From: Elephas maximus indicus
Taxonomy: Eukaryota; Chordata; Mammalia; Proboscidea; Elephantidae
Assembly: GCF_024166365.1 (NCBI RefSeq)
Contig: NC_064822.1
Coordinates: 108,248,823-108,312,822 of the forward strand
Length of the DNA: 64,000 nt
Reading direction: 5' to 3'
Positions 47,271-64,000 of the stretch are shown piece after piece. Made by a program: the position numbers and the translations under genes. The first letter of the stretch is position 1. Each line of letters begins with the position of its first letter. Under the pieces are notes generated by a model. That model was not told the DNA's origin. It worked only from the letters and a program-made list of their open reading frames with translations, and ran no database searches.

Positions 47271-47979
47271 ATGCCTGTATACCAGAAGGACACACGTCTT
47301 GGCCTTCTTAATCATAAGGGAAGTATAAACCAGAGAGTCAGCAGGCTCTTAGAACAGGAAGGGAAAGATGTGGTACTAAGTAAAAAGTAGACGGAGCAAA
47401 AGAAATATTTGGCCGTTGACTAATGAACTCCGAATCCCAGCTTAGGGCTCCAGGCATACAAATCAAGGCGGTATTATTCAACAAAATCTGTGAGTTCTCC
47501 CATGACCCCCTGTGGGCAAACAATCTGCCTTAGAGGATATGAAAAGGATGGACAACTCAATACCAATCTGTTCCCTACTCAAAGAACAAGAAGTCTCATC
47601 AAGTACAAGAAAGTGACTTAAGAGCACTTGAGAAATCAACATAGAATTTCACAAATAAATTATGTGAATGCCGAGGTGAAAGTAAGAGAAGGAGCACTCA
47701 AAATCAGGTAAAGTTCCCCAGAAGGTGTTTTCAACCTGTATTAGAAATGGTCAGGGCTGCGCTGAGAAGAATATCTAGTCAAGTGTGGAGGTAACTCCTA
47801 GTCTCAGGTCCTGGCACCAAAGCCACTTGCTATGGCCATCCCTCTGGGACAATGAAACCTCTAAGAAATAGCCCTCTCTACCGCCCCCATTCCTTGTGAA
47901 CCAGTCTACCTGGCTACTCTCTCCTTTAAGAAGCTGCATGAATTCCTCCAAGCCACTAGAGGGCTACTAAGGTAGAGAT
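47271..47979. other. Intergenic, no gene seen
   Basis: No recognisable exon or repeat. Confidence 0.4.
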
Positions 47980-48113
47980 AAAACCCGGTGCCATTGAGCC
48001 GATTCTGACTCATAGCAACCCCACAGAACAGAGTAGAACGGCCCTATAGGATTTCCAAGGAGCAGGTGGTGGATTTGAACTGCCAACCTTTTGGTTAACA
48101 GCCAAGCTCTTAG
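47980..48113 (-). mobile_element. AfroSINE
   Basis: Antisense short form: AAACCCGGTGCCATTGAGCC, GATTCTGACTCATAGCAACC and TTTGAACTGCCAACCTTTTG. The tRNA-derived end is cut short. Confidence 0.9.
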
Positions 48114-50429
48114 TCTCCTGTAAATGCCCATAGGTGGAACAAGGGTCAGTGGGCATAGGTTAGAGTTCTACGGAATAGGAACAGCAAAGTAAAATGGGCC
48201 ACTCTCTAAATGTGAGACTTGAGACCAGTGGGTCGTGTCCTATGGAAGCTGGTCCTGCTCTGGCTTCCCTTGAAGCCAACATAGAAAACCCCTGACATCT
48301 CAGGAGGAGGCATTTCTAAAAACTTGGACCTGGCTCTGTTGTCTGGCTAACTCTAAAGGCTGGGCTTCCTTGAAGCTCGACTTGGGCCCTCCTCTCTCCT
48401 CTCTCTCTGGGAGATCTTATCAGTTCCCATGACTATAAAAACCGTGCTAACCATCATTATGCTGATGTCGAAACCTGAACCTCCAACCCTGACAGGACTC
48501 CCTTCTGAATCCACACTCACATCTCCAACTGCAATCTTAACCTTTCCATTTGGCTGTCTTCAGAGCAGCTCAAGCTTGTTTAAAACAGTGTTCCTGAGCT
48601 TCCTCCTCAGGCCCATCCCACCCTCCTCTGCTCACCTTCCTGAGGTAGGAAATGGCACCACCAGCCACCCAGATGCTCACACCTGGAAACTGGGCCTCAT
48701 GATTGAATCTTCCTTTTCCCTTACACCCCACACCCAATCCACTAACAAGTCCTGTCATTTCTCTACCTCAGCCCCAGTTGGTTTTCTTAATAAACTATCA
48801 TAGCTTGAAATTATTTCATTCATTTGCTTGTTTACTCGGTTTTTGTCAGGCTCCTTTACTAGGATGAGAACAGGGTAATGTCTGAATTTTGCTCACCAAT
48901 GCATCTCCGACATTTAGCCAGCCTGCCAGAGCAAACACTTAATGACTGTTGGTTGAATGAAGGAAGGAAATAATTTATTGGTGCTGCCCCCTATTGGGTG
49001 GGCTCATTCCCATAGGGATAAATTCTGAGCTAGGTCAGGACCTGAGTCTCCCTGCCTATCTCCCTTACTCTCTCTCCACAGAGGGATGTCAACTGGAAAA
49101 GATACATTCCTGCCCCAAAATGAGGCAACAGCTACTGAATCCCACCTCCTTCAAAGAGCCTTCCTTGATAATCACAGTGGAACTAGCAGCTTTATTGCTC
49201 TGCCAAGTGTGGAAATGAAACTTCCTTACTGAATCTCTTTGATCCTAAATTGCTGTTTTGGTTTGTTTGTTTAACTGTTGTTCCCCAACTCTGAAATAAG
49301 TCCAGCTTTGGCTGAGGATATAAATACTGCTTCCCTGGCCTGGTCTGACCTGGCCTGGCTAAGTGTTTCTATTCCATACGCTGTGTGTTCTTGGGTGCCC
49401 AGGCAGAAGGCATGCCTAGGAGGGCAGCAACTGCAGCCTCAGAGAAGTGTGGGGAAGGGAACGAGCTCTGAACTTGGAATATTAGGTCCACTCCCAGCTC
49501 AGGTCCTCACATACTATCTCTCACCTTAAGCAAGTCATTTCGCTTCTCTGACCCTCAGTCTTCTTGGACTCTTTGAGCCTCAATGCCTTATAGCCGAGAC
49601 CTTCTAGACAGCACTCCATGACCGGTTAACGCCATCGGAGCTTCCTGGGGTCAGGGCATCAGGCACTTCCGTGGTTGATCCCCAAACCTGGAGGCCCAGA
49701 GCTCACTCAGGCAATGCTCAGGTGCAGAATGTTTTCTGAGGGGCATCAGTCGTTTATTGAGAAGGCAACCTTTGTGGGAAGTGTGGGTTAAAGAGAGCTA
49801 ACAGGTTTCCTTGCAACAGAACTTCTCAGAACCTTTACTATGAGCTTCAAGAAGGGAGGGTTTTGTGGGTGTGGAACCCTTCCTTGATGGACTGGTGGTC
49901 TATGAGTCAGGCTTGGAAACGACTCTCAGGACATCCTTCCATCCCTGGGTTTTAACAGCTCACAACTTTCCCAAGGGCACCTTGTTGAGGAAAAGTTTTC
50001 AGGATGTCAGCTGAAGTGGGGACTGGAACCAAGGGAAAGATCACTCTGTCCCTAAGCCCTTAAGCAATCCAAGGCCCTCTTAGGTTTCCTCAAATGAGGA
50101 AAATGGGGAGGAGATGGATGCTACTTGCCTGGTTCAGGCTTCAACCCTGAGAACCAAGAGGCCATTCAGCCTCCTGGAGCTTTCTTCCACCCCCAAGCCT
50201 CAAAGAATAAACGGACAGCCAGATCTTGCCCATTTAGATGTCACACAATGGACAGCAAGGGCTAACTGTCTTGGTTTCAGAGGAAAGGTATTCGGTCACT
50301 CCGCGGACCATACAGACCATGTGGGAGAGGTAAAAGGCAGGAAGACCGGGAGGAGGACGGAGCAGTCAGTCCAGTGGGGAGAAAGATGGCGTGAGAAAAC
50401 ATAGAGACCTGCTGTGAAACACAATGCAT
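48114..50429. other. Intergenic, downstream of KRT3; no gene seen
   Basis: An L2-like tail lies at about 48790-48970 (GCCAGAGCAAACACTTAATG, TTGGTTGAATGAAGGAAGG) and a MIR-like piece at about 49485-49570. No exon recognised. Confidence 0.45.
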
Positions 50430-50435
50430 TTTATT
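50430..50435 (-). terminator. KRT3: KRT3 poly(A) signal
   Basis: Minus strand reads CCAATAAAATGCATTGTG, about 356 bp after the KRT3 stop codon; cleavage is expected near 50410-50420. Confidence 0.8.
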
Positions 50436-50790
50436 GGCGACAGGACAGGTGGGCAGAGGGAGCTCCGTGTTATATACATCAGGACCATCCCACCTAGAGA
50501 GGGGACCTCAAGGGCAGCGGAAACGAGCTGAGGCCCCCGGGACAATCACAGGCACAGGCAGGAGCCATAGAGAGGAAAATCTGAAATTCCCTTTTTAAGC
50601 ATGCCCAAGGTCTGGGTGGAGGAGCAAGAAGCCTCCAGTCTTCTGGCCCCAAAGAGCTTCTCCTCTTGGGGGCGGGGGAAGGGGGCGGCGGGGGGGAGCC
50701 TGGAGGGCTCTGGGGGCTTGGCTGATGTCAGGAGGGGAGGCGCAGACCAGGAAGGGAGGTGTGGGGTGGCTGCGATCTGACAGGCGTTAT

Positions 50791-56508
<5,718 letters not shown>

Positions 56509-56591
56509 GGTGAGAGAGCTTGGTGAAGAGAAAAGTGAGCGTTAAGGAGAAACACTGACAGTTGGAGGAAGAAGGAAGGGAACTAAAGACC

Positions 56592-56599
56592 TTTATATA
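56592..56599 (-). promoter_or_regulatory. KRT3: KRT3 TATA box
   Basis: Minus strand reads TATATAAAGGTC, 84-91 bp before the ATG, matching the KRT76 spacing. Confidence 0.85.
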
Positions 56600-56650
56600 C
56601 ATCTGAGGAGGCTGTTGGGCTCAAATGAAGGATAATTAATCCCAAATATT

Positions 56651-56716
56651 CATGGGTTGGGTTTGCCTCAGAGGCAATAGTTTATTCCAGGCTACCAAAC
56701 ACACCTTGAAAATAAT
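56651..56716 (-). promoter_or_regulatory. KRT3: KRT3 proximal promoter block shared with KRT76
   Basis: Counterpart of 34742-34808. It contains TGCCTCAGAGGCA, a near-perfect palindrome close to an AP-2 site. Binding is inference. Confidence 0.5.
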
Positions 56717-58729
56717 CTGAAATGGTAAAAGCGCTAAGGTGGCAGACTTACCTGTTGGGGGGGGTGGTGCCTGGCATTGCCCCACGCTGGTGCACGGCCA
56801 CCTCCTAGCTTTGTCTAACAGGACCCAGGAGGCTCGCTCATCTGTGTCAGATGCTTAGCAGCCATCTCCCTGCCTGTAGCTGTCCCAGGGCCCTGCCAGA
56901 GCTGGAAGGTGGGATGGCGAAAGTTCTGGCTCTCTGGGTGGTAGAGGCAGTGAAACCTCCCAAAGACTCAGGGACACTATGTCAATGAATGCCATGAATA
57001 ACTAGAAGAAGGGCTGATACAATTTATTCCATAGTCTGCACGTGGTTGTGGAGTACCCACTGTGTGCCCGTCTCTGTGCTGGTTTGGGGACAAAGTGATG
57101 ATTTCTCCCACTCCAGAAAGCCCAGAGCCATCACAAATCTGCCTCCTGGGTTCTCCCTCTATCCAAAGGGAATTTAGCACCTGTACACTTTGCTGAGACA
57201 TTGGCAAAATTCAACTTGCCAAATGTGTACTTGTTTTGAAAAAGCAGAGAAACAATACGCTGATACATCTTGGGCTTTTCTAAGGCTTCCTTTTTGGCTT
57301 CCCACATTTTGGCATTTCTCTGGTTTTAGCTCAGGTCCCAGGGAGCAGGAAACTCAAACATCCATTCAACAACAGATTCAACAACATTTACAGATGGCCT
57401 AATGCATGCCAAACACCATGCAAGGCACTGGACACTCAGTCATAAATAGGACACACAGGTGTGGGGACCCAGTCTCTGGTGGAGAGGCTGTGCTCCAGGG
57501 AGGTCTATGGCCTCAGGTCTCCAGAAACGTCCACCCCAGGGAGCCAGAGCTGGCAGAGTCAGCAGACTGCTGAACACACCTGACTCCGAAAGCACGAGGG
57601 TCAGCCTGCCTAGAGTTTTTCAGACACCTAGGGACTGAGCTTGTTTTGTCCAAGAGGAAGGCTTTCCTGCACAACTCTGGAGCCTTCCTAGCCAGCTGCC
57701 TATCTCTCCAGGACAGGTCTTTTTTCATTCTGTCTGCTGCACGTTAGACCCTGCCAAGGCTGCAGTCTGTGTGGCCTTGGCAGGAGCCTCCTCAGAATCG
57801 GGGGAAAGGAGGAAAGAACAGGGCTTCTTCAAGGTCACCGGGCAGGGCTAGTGAGGGCCTCAAGAGCAGAGAGAGTGAAATCTTCAGTGACCTGGTTTTT
57901 ACATTTTTTTCCCTCTCCCATGTCACCTCCAAGCTATGCAACATCTGCTCCCTCTCCCCAGGATAAAACTATAAACTCTCTAAAAGCTTACAGACTTATT
58001 GTCTGGTTAACATACTGCATCCCTTGGTTTTTTGGACAGTGCTTTGGCAGTAATAAATAAGTACTCATAAAGCTTGGTTGGTTGGTTGGGTCATTGATTT
58101 GCTGTTTGGTTGGTTGAGTGAATTAATCGATCAATTAATTAAGCCCTTATGCTGGATTACAACCAGGTAAAACAGAAAACTGATTCAAATCCCATTACAT
58201 ATGGTAGATGAAGCTAATTGAGATCATCTTAACATGAGGAACCCAGGTTTCTCAAATTTGGGGCTCAGATTTAGGAAAATGTACAGCAAAATAAAGACCC
58301 CAGTGGAAAAATGTTGGAAGTTAACTAGGCACTTGAGGTTACACAATCTCCCCTCTGCCCATTGTTGGGATCTCCTCTCCAGCACCTCTGACTTATATCC
58401 CTAATCTTCCACAACTGCTGTCCAAGCCGTAAATAGAATGTGAAATTAACCCTGGCCCAGGGCTGGTCACACGGACATCTGCCTTCTCTTTGCTCCCTCA
58501 GAGGAGCCAGGGCCTGGGGAGTTAACCCAACTCAGGGCTGGACCAGACTCTCCTCAAGACTATGACCAAGGCTGCTTAAATTCTCGTGTTTCAGCCTCAT
58601 TAACCATCAAAGATGGTCATTCATCTCTGCCCTCTGGATCTCATAGGAACATAGCTGAATGAATGAAGTCTCTGTATTTCAAGACAAGTAACACAAAAAT
58701 TAGGCCATTTTTTTTATTTTAATATGTAA
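56717..58729. other. Intergenic, upstream of KRT3; no gene seen
   Basis: No exon recognised. A short GGTT/GGTTGGTT run lies near 58073-58115. Open frames here lack known domains. Confidence 0.4.
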
Positions 58730-58920
58730 GACTATGCACCTTGGAGCCAGGCAGACTCAGTTTTTAAATCTCAGCTTTGTCATTGCATATTCACGATCAA
58801 GTTATTTAACCTCTACGTGCCTCAGTTTTCTCATGTATAACATTACTGATGGTACTTCTCTCATAGAGTCTTTGTCATGCCTATAAAGCACCCAGCACAT
58901 TGTAAGCCTTCAGCCAAGGT
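58730..58920 (+). repeat. MIR SINE
   Basis: Sense MIR: CTTGGAGCCAGGCAGACTCA, TTATTTAACCTCTACGTGCC and CACCCAGCACATTGTAAGCC. Confidence 0.82.
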
Positions 58921-59367
58921 TCACAATTATTTTCAATTTTATTTTTTTTTTGCAAGTCAGTGAATACTGCACAGCAAAAATTTCAGCTTTCATACCTGCC
59001 AGAAGAGTGCATCCAAGAAAATGCTGATTCTGTTTGCAAATTATCCAGTGAGGCTCCACGGGGGAATGTGAGCACAGCTTGAGGTTAGAGCTATAGAGAT
59101 AACAGCAGCTCCACAACCTGGCCTGAGAGGGAGCTGACCTCAGCTTCCAGCCCAGTCAAGAGAAGTCAGTGAACAAACACAAGGAGTGTGTGCTGAGCGT
59201 TGACTCTGTGGGTCACCACGTGATCCAGAGATGCAGAGTGGTTTTCAAGGAGCTCGCAATCCAGACAAGCCAAATAAAACAAGACCTTGTAAAATTAAGT
59301 GCTACTTGGTTATTATACATATTTAGATACGATACGATACAATCTGGTATGGTAGTTATGGTATAAC

Positions 59368-59497
59368 ATATACCAGTACCAGTTGCTGTCAAGTCAGTTC
59401 TGACTCCTGGTGACCCCACATGTGTCAGAGTAGAAGTGTGCTCCACAGGGCTGTCAATGGCTGGTGCTTTGGAAGTAGATCACCAGGATTTTCTTCT
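59368..59497 (-). mobile_element. AfroSINE 3' part
   Basis: Antisense: ACCAGTTGCTGTCAAGTCAG, GTGTGTCAGAGTAGAAGTGT and AGTAGATCACCAGGATTTTC. The tRNA-derived half is missing. It splits an AT-rich repeat tract. Confidence 0.88.
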
Positions 59498-59660
59498 GAA
59501 ATATAATATATATTATAAAATATAATATCTGTAATACAATAACTAAGTACTACTTAGTTATTATATATACTTACATAATATGTACAACATAATATATATG
59601 ATATATATTATAAAATATAGTATGTATAATAACTATTATCATATAAGTAGTACTTAGTTG
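59498..59660. repeat. AT-rich palindromic repeat tract
   Basis: Mostly TATAATATATATTATAAAAT-type sequence. At 59540-59560 arms TAACTAAGTA and TACTTAGTTA flank a single C. The phrase TACTTAGTTATTATA recurs in worn form near 59305 and 59650. Confidence 0.8.
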
Positions 59661-61097
59661 TTATAGGTGTTTTAAGAGTGGGAAGGATCCCAAAAGCAAT
59701 GAAAAGGAGGAATCATGTAGAAAAGCTTCATGAAGAGACCTGAGCTGAGCTTTTTAGGGAGAGCAGGACGTGGACAGGCAGAAGGAAAGACCTTCCAGCC
59801 CAGATGGCCATGAGCCAAGGCTCAGCATTGAAAATAAGCATGGTTGGGTTCAAGGAGTCAAGATCATGGTAGATTCTTGTCGTTTGTGGCTATCCAACAT
59901 CTTTGAACACCTTTCCTACATTTTGGTAATATTCCACATCCTGATCCCCACCCTCCTTTGGTAAATTCCAGAAAATATATTCCCAGATTCCTTCACAGCA
60001 GGAGTCCAGGGCTGTGACCTGGAGACTTCCAATGAGATGGACCCCCATAAGACTTGGATTCTGAAGTAGACAGTTCAAGGCGGTAGCCATAGGCAGAGGA
60101 ATTGACCTTTCTGGAGGGCACGATGCTGGACACATCTGGTTCCTATGGGCTGGCCAACCAGCCCCAAGCATCACGAGCACAAGCAGCAGTGACTACACTA
60201 TTTTCACCAGAGCACCCCAGGTGTGACTGAGCACGGTTCCAGGCTGCAGAGCTCCCACTGCATGAGCAACAGTGTCCTTTAGTAAGCTATTTTCAGTTTA
60301 CATTAGGCAGAATGGATTCTCAGATTTGCAGTACTAGCCCTGACCAGTATAGTGGTGAGATAGGCCTGGCTGGAGCAAAGAGGGATTGTGGAAGAAGCCT
60401 CTGGGAAAGTGAGTAAGAACAGGATGAAGGGCCTGCCTTTTGGGTCACATAGAAGTGAGGCTGCTGCCTAGCACCGTGTGGGGCCTGAAGTTCAGAGCAA
60501 TGGGTCCCTGGGAATTCTTGAACCCATAGTGAATCAGGGTACCTTACTGCCCCCATCAGGGGGATACCAGCCATCGCCAGAAACCATGGATTCTGAGCCA
60601 TGTTTATCATTCCTTTAGAGGGAATTAACCTGGGGGAGAAGTTTTGAGAAGCAAAATCACAACCACCACTGTCATCAGGTAGTTCTGGGCCTGGGCCTCC
60701 CCAGCAGACAATGGGAGGAATAGAAAGAAGGGCATAACCTATACTTACTCTGGGGTCAGGTAACAGAGAAGACATGACCTGAACCATGACCGGACAGGAA
60801 ACAAAGCAAGGACTGGGGAGAACATTAGTAAAGACTAGAATGTCAATTCTGATTGGAGGGTCATGAACAATGAAAGTGATGGAAGGGGAGGAGGCAATCA
60901 GTGAGTTGAAATTCTTGATGGTCGGGCCCAGCCCTCTGAACCTGGGGGACCCAATAAATATTTTGAGAAAACAGGGTTGGTTTACACTTACCCCAGCACC
61001 TGGATTATTTGAAGCTTATTTCCTAAGTATCCTAAGTACTTTCTCCCCAGAGGAAAGAATGAGTCACTGAATTGCAATGTATAAAACCAGAGCCTCA
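59661..61097. other. Intergenic, no gene seen
   Basis: No exon, RNA gene or clear repeat recognised. Open frames at 59890-60180 and 60320-60787 (minus) carry no known domain. Confidence 0.4.
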
Positions 61098-61343
61098 GCT
61101 AATTATATCAGGTGGACACTTGAGATTGTGTTGGCAACTCTTGTCTGGAGGGGGGATGGGAGGACAGAGAGAGAGGGAAGCCGGCAAAATTGTCAAGAAA
61201 GGAGAGACTGAAAGGGCTGACTCAAGACGGGGAGAGTAAGTGGGAGTAGGGAGTGAGATGTATGTAAACTTATATGTGACAGACTGATTGGATTTGTAAA
61301 CGTTCACTTGAAGCTTAATAAAAGTTATTAAAAAAAAAAAAAC
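61098..61343 (+). mobile_element. L1 3' end fragment (first of three)
   Basis: Reads ATCAGGTGGACACTTGAGAT, GTTGGCAACTCTTGTCTGGA and TTGGATTTGTAAACGTTCAC, then AATAAAAGTTATT and poly(A), like the tail of the 42565-47210 L1. Flanked by AGAGCCTCA at 61089-61097 and 61345-61353. About 245 bp, strongly 5'-truncated. Confidence 0.9.
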
Positions 61344-61565
61344 AGAGCCTCATAGGATGCTGCAGCCAGGAGGTTATCCAGTTCACTCTTCTACCTCGAG
61401 GCAGACACCCACCTGGCCTCTCCTCTACTCTTTAGGATCCCCGGGGAAAGCGATTCATCAAATCTTCTGACTTGCCCAGGCCAGCAAGGCACCACCCTGA
61501 CCTAACAACGTCTTCTTAAATCTAGCTCTAGTGCCTTCTGCACCAGTGAAAGCCTGGCTACTCTT

Positions 61566-61787
61566 CTTTAAAAATAAATAAATAAATAAAAACAAGTTGT
61601 TGAGTTGATTTCGACTCATGGTGACCTCATGTGTGTCAGAGTAGAGCTACTCCATAGGGTTTTCAAATCATGACCTTTCATAAGAAGATCACCAGGCCTT
61701 TCTTCCAAGGCACCTCTGTTTGAGTTTGAATCACCCGCCTTTTAGTTAGTAGGCCAGCACTTAACCATTTGCTCTGCTCAGGGACTC
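61566..61787 (-). mobile_element. AfroSINE
   Basis: Antisense long form: (AAAT)n lead, GTTGTTGAGTTGATTTCGAC, GTGTGTCAGAGTAGAGCTAC, CTTTCTTCCAAGGCACCTCT and CTCAGGGACTCC. Confidence 0.92.
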
Positions 61788-61916
61788 CTGACTCCTTTTC
61801 TTAGGATCAGTGAATTTGGGGTTGACAGAAGCCTCACTTACCTGTCTACAATTACCCTGGTGCCCACACCTCTCTGAGTCTAAAGGCCCCTTTTAACATC
61901 AAACAATTGTGTTGAC

Positions 61917-62764
61917 GGAAGGTCAGCTCAACTGGACTGGACCAAAAGCAAAGAAGTTTCCGGGATAAACTGAATGCTTCAAAGGTCAGCGGAGCAAGGG
62001 CGGGGGTTTGGGGACTATGGCTTAAGGGGACTTCTAAGTCAATTATGAAAACATTCTGCACCCCACTTTGAAGTGTGGCGTCTGGGGTCTTAAATGCTAA
62101 CAAGTGGCCATCTAAGATGCATCAATTGGTCTCAACCCACCTGGATCAAAGGAGAATGAAGAACACCAAGGTCACACGATAACTATGAGCCCAAGAGACA
62201 GAAAGGGCCACATGAACCAGAGACTTACATCATCCTGAGACCAGAAGAACTAGATGGTGCCCAGCCACAACCGATGACTGCCCTGACAGAGAGCACAACA
62301 GAGAACCCCTGAGGGAGCAGGAGAACAGTGGGATGCAGACCCCAAATTCTCATAAAAAGACCAGACTTAATGGTCTGACTGAGACTAGAAGAATCCCGGC
62401 GGTCATGGGCCCCAAACCTTCTGTTGGCCCAGGACAGGAACCATTCCCGAAGACAACTCATCAGACATGGAAGGGACTGGACAATGGGTAGGAGAGAGAT
62501 GCTGATGAAGAGTGAGCTACTTGTATCAGGTGGACACTTGAGACTGTGTTGGCATCTCCTATCTGGAGGGGAGATAGGAGGGTCGAGAGGGTTAGAAACT
62601 GGCAAAACCGGCACGAAAGGAGAGACTGGAAAGAGGAAACGGGCTGACTCATTAGAGGGAGAGTAAGTGGGAGTGTAGAGAAAGGTGTATATAAGCTTAT
62701 ATATGACAGACTGACTTGATTTGTAAACTTTCACTTAAAACACAATAAAAATTATTTTTTAAAA
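61917..62764 (+). mobile_element. L1 3' UTR fragment (second), young subfamily
   Basis: Nearly the same 3' UTR as the 42565-47210 L1: GACCAAAAGCAAAGAAGTTT, GTGGCGTCTGGGGTCTTAAA, AGATGCATCAATTGGTCTCA and CACTTAAAACACAATAAAAA. Target AATTGTGTTGAC lies at 61905-61916 and AATTATGTTGAC at 62765-62776. Confidence 0.92.
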
Positions 62765-62776
62765 AATTATGTTGAC

Positions 62777-63618
62777 TTAATAGACAATAGTTAAGTGGAA
62801 ACTTTGGTAAAGGGTAAGACAGTGCACAATACTGGGGAAGCCAGCACAGCTTGTATGAGGCAAGGTCGTGGTAGCTCCATAGACACATCCAAACTCCCTG
62901 AGGGACTGAATTGCTGGGCTGAGGACTGTGGGGACCATGATATCGGGGAATATCTAGCTCAATTGGCATAATTTAGTTTATAAAGAATATGTTCTACATT
63001 CTACTTTGGTGATAGCGTCTGGGGTCTTAAAACCTGTGAGCTGCCATCTAGGATACTCCACTAGTCCCACTCCTTCCGGAGCAAGGAATAATGAAGATAC
63101 AAGGGAAAGATTAGTCCAAAGGACTAATGGACGACATCTACCGTGGCCTCCACCAGACCGAGACCAATAAAACTTGATGGTGCCTGGCTACCGCTACTGA
63201 CTGCTCTGACAGGGATCACAATAGAGAGTCCCAGACAGAGCTGGAGAAAAATGTAGAACAAAATTCTAACTCGAAAACAAGGACCAGACTTGCTGGCCTG
63301 ACAGAGACTGGAGAAATCCTAAGAATAGGGACTCTGAACACCCTTTCAGCTCAGTAATGAGGTCACTCCTGAGGTTCACCCTTCAGCCAAAGATTGAACA
63401 GGCTGCAAAACAAGACTAAAGAGTTGCACCAGCCATGGAGCAGGGACTGGAAGGCAGGAGCAAACAGGAAAGCTGATAATAGGGAACCCAGGGCTGAGAA
63501 GGGAGAGTGTTGACATGTCGTGGAGTTGTTAACCAATGTCATAGAACAATGTGTATACCAGCTGATGAGAAACTAGTTTGTTCTGTAAACCTTCATCTAA
63601 AGTACAAAAAGAAAAAAA
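62777..63618 (+). mobile_element. L1 3' UTR fragment (third), older subfamily
   Basis: Related but clearly diverged 3' UTR: AGCGTCTGGGGTCTTAAAAC, TGGTGCCTGGCTACCGCTAC and CTGGAGAAAAATGTAGAACA, ending in an A-rich tail at 63606-63618. Bounded by AATTATGTTGAC (62765-62776) and AATTGTGTTGAC (63619-63630). Confidence 0.9.
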
Positions 63619-63630
63619 AATTGTGTTGAC

Positions 63631-64000
63631 CTTCACGCATGTCAGAATTTATACTTTCAGTATCCTTCGGGAACATTGTTTTTACTATGAATTCAGTAAT
63701 ACTTTTAAATACAATTGCATTTTGTGATCATACACATTTCAAAAATGGTAGTACATGTATGTGAAAGACACACTGTTTATTCAGGCTGCCAACATTTGTG
63801 CCCACTGGACCCATAGAACCCTTGCAATAACACAACAGCCACCTACCTGGGGTCCGTCCAGCCTCAGGTCTCGAACTTGTGCCAACCGGCCTTCTCCACC
63901 ACTAGACAGCTCTGTCCATTGGAGAGGCCCTGCAATGCAGAGCTGAGATTCTCCATTGGATTCTCTGCTGGACTGTAACCCTGTGAGTGCTGTGCCCAAC
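63631..64000. other. Window end, no gene seen
   Basis: No exon recognised. KRT4 would be expected further right by comparison with human order. Confidence 0.4.

Noticed and set aside
60320-60787. 155-residue minus-strand open frame upstream of KRT3
   Set aside because: No domain, splice context or promoter; probably chance.

Overview
The window is a piece of the type II keratin gene cluster of a placental mammal, almost certainly an afrotherian and probably an elephant or close relative. The group call rests on about a dozen AfroSINE copies (tRNA-derived SINEs confined to Afrotheria), an RTE/BovB-like LINE and several L1 3' ends. All keratin genes lie on the minus strand, so transcription runs from high to low coordinates.

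Layout. 727-3900: keratin pseudogene A, running off the left edge. 3952-4453: a solo MaLR-like LTR touching its upstream end. 4472-10380: old repeats with no gene. 10381-16580: keratin pseudogene B, nearly complete in exon order but with the frame broken many times. 17840-19680: LINE debris. About 19690-20510: an ARL2BP (BART) retrocopy on the plus strand with an open reading frame. 21390-22895: an AfroSINE and an RTE inside an L2. 25490-34692: KRT76, nine exons and intact, with TATA box and poly(A) signal. 34700-50400: intergenic DNA with MIRs, AfroSINEs and a 4.6 kb L1 inserted into an AfroSINE. 50430-56599: KRT3, nine exons and intact. 56600-64000: intergenic DNA with MIR, AfroSINE and three L1 3' ends, two of them stacked on one target site.

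The gene order (two dead keratins, KRT76, KRT3) fits the human order KRT77-KRT76-KRT3-KRT4, so KRT77 is expected to the left and KRT4 to the right. KRT76 and KRT3 keep the standard type II exon pattern (221, 61, 96, 165, 126, 221 and 35 bp for exons 2-8) with GT-AG splice sites throughout. They predict proteins of 637 and 601 residues. Both are structural keratins that pair with type I partners: KRT76 in suprabasal cells of palate and gingiva, KRT3 with K12 in corneal epithelium. Pseudogenes A and B are sister copies that share a nonsense codon at the start of the rod, so their common ancestor may already have been dead.

I found no sign of a new biological system. The most unusual items are the open ARL2BP retrocopy with an intron-like leader segment, the shared nonsense codon of the keratin pseudogene pair, and several nested transposon insertions with readable target-site duplications. 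Nothing was searched against a database; family names come from recognition of sequence.
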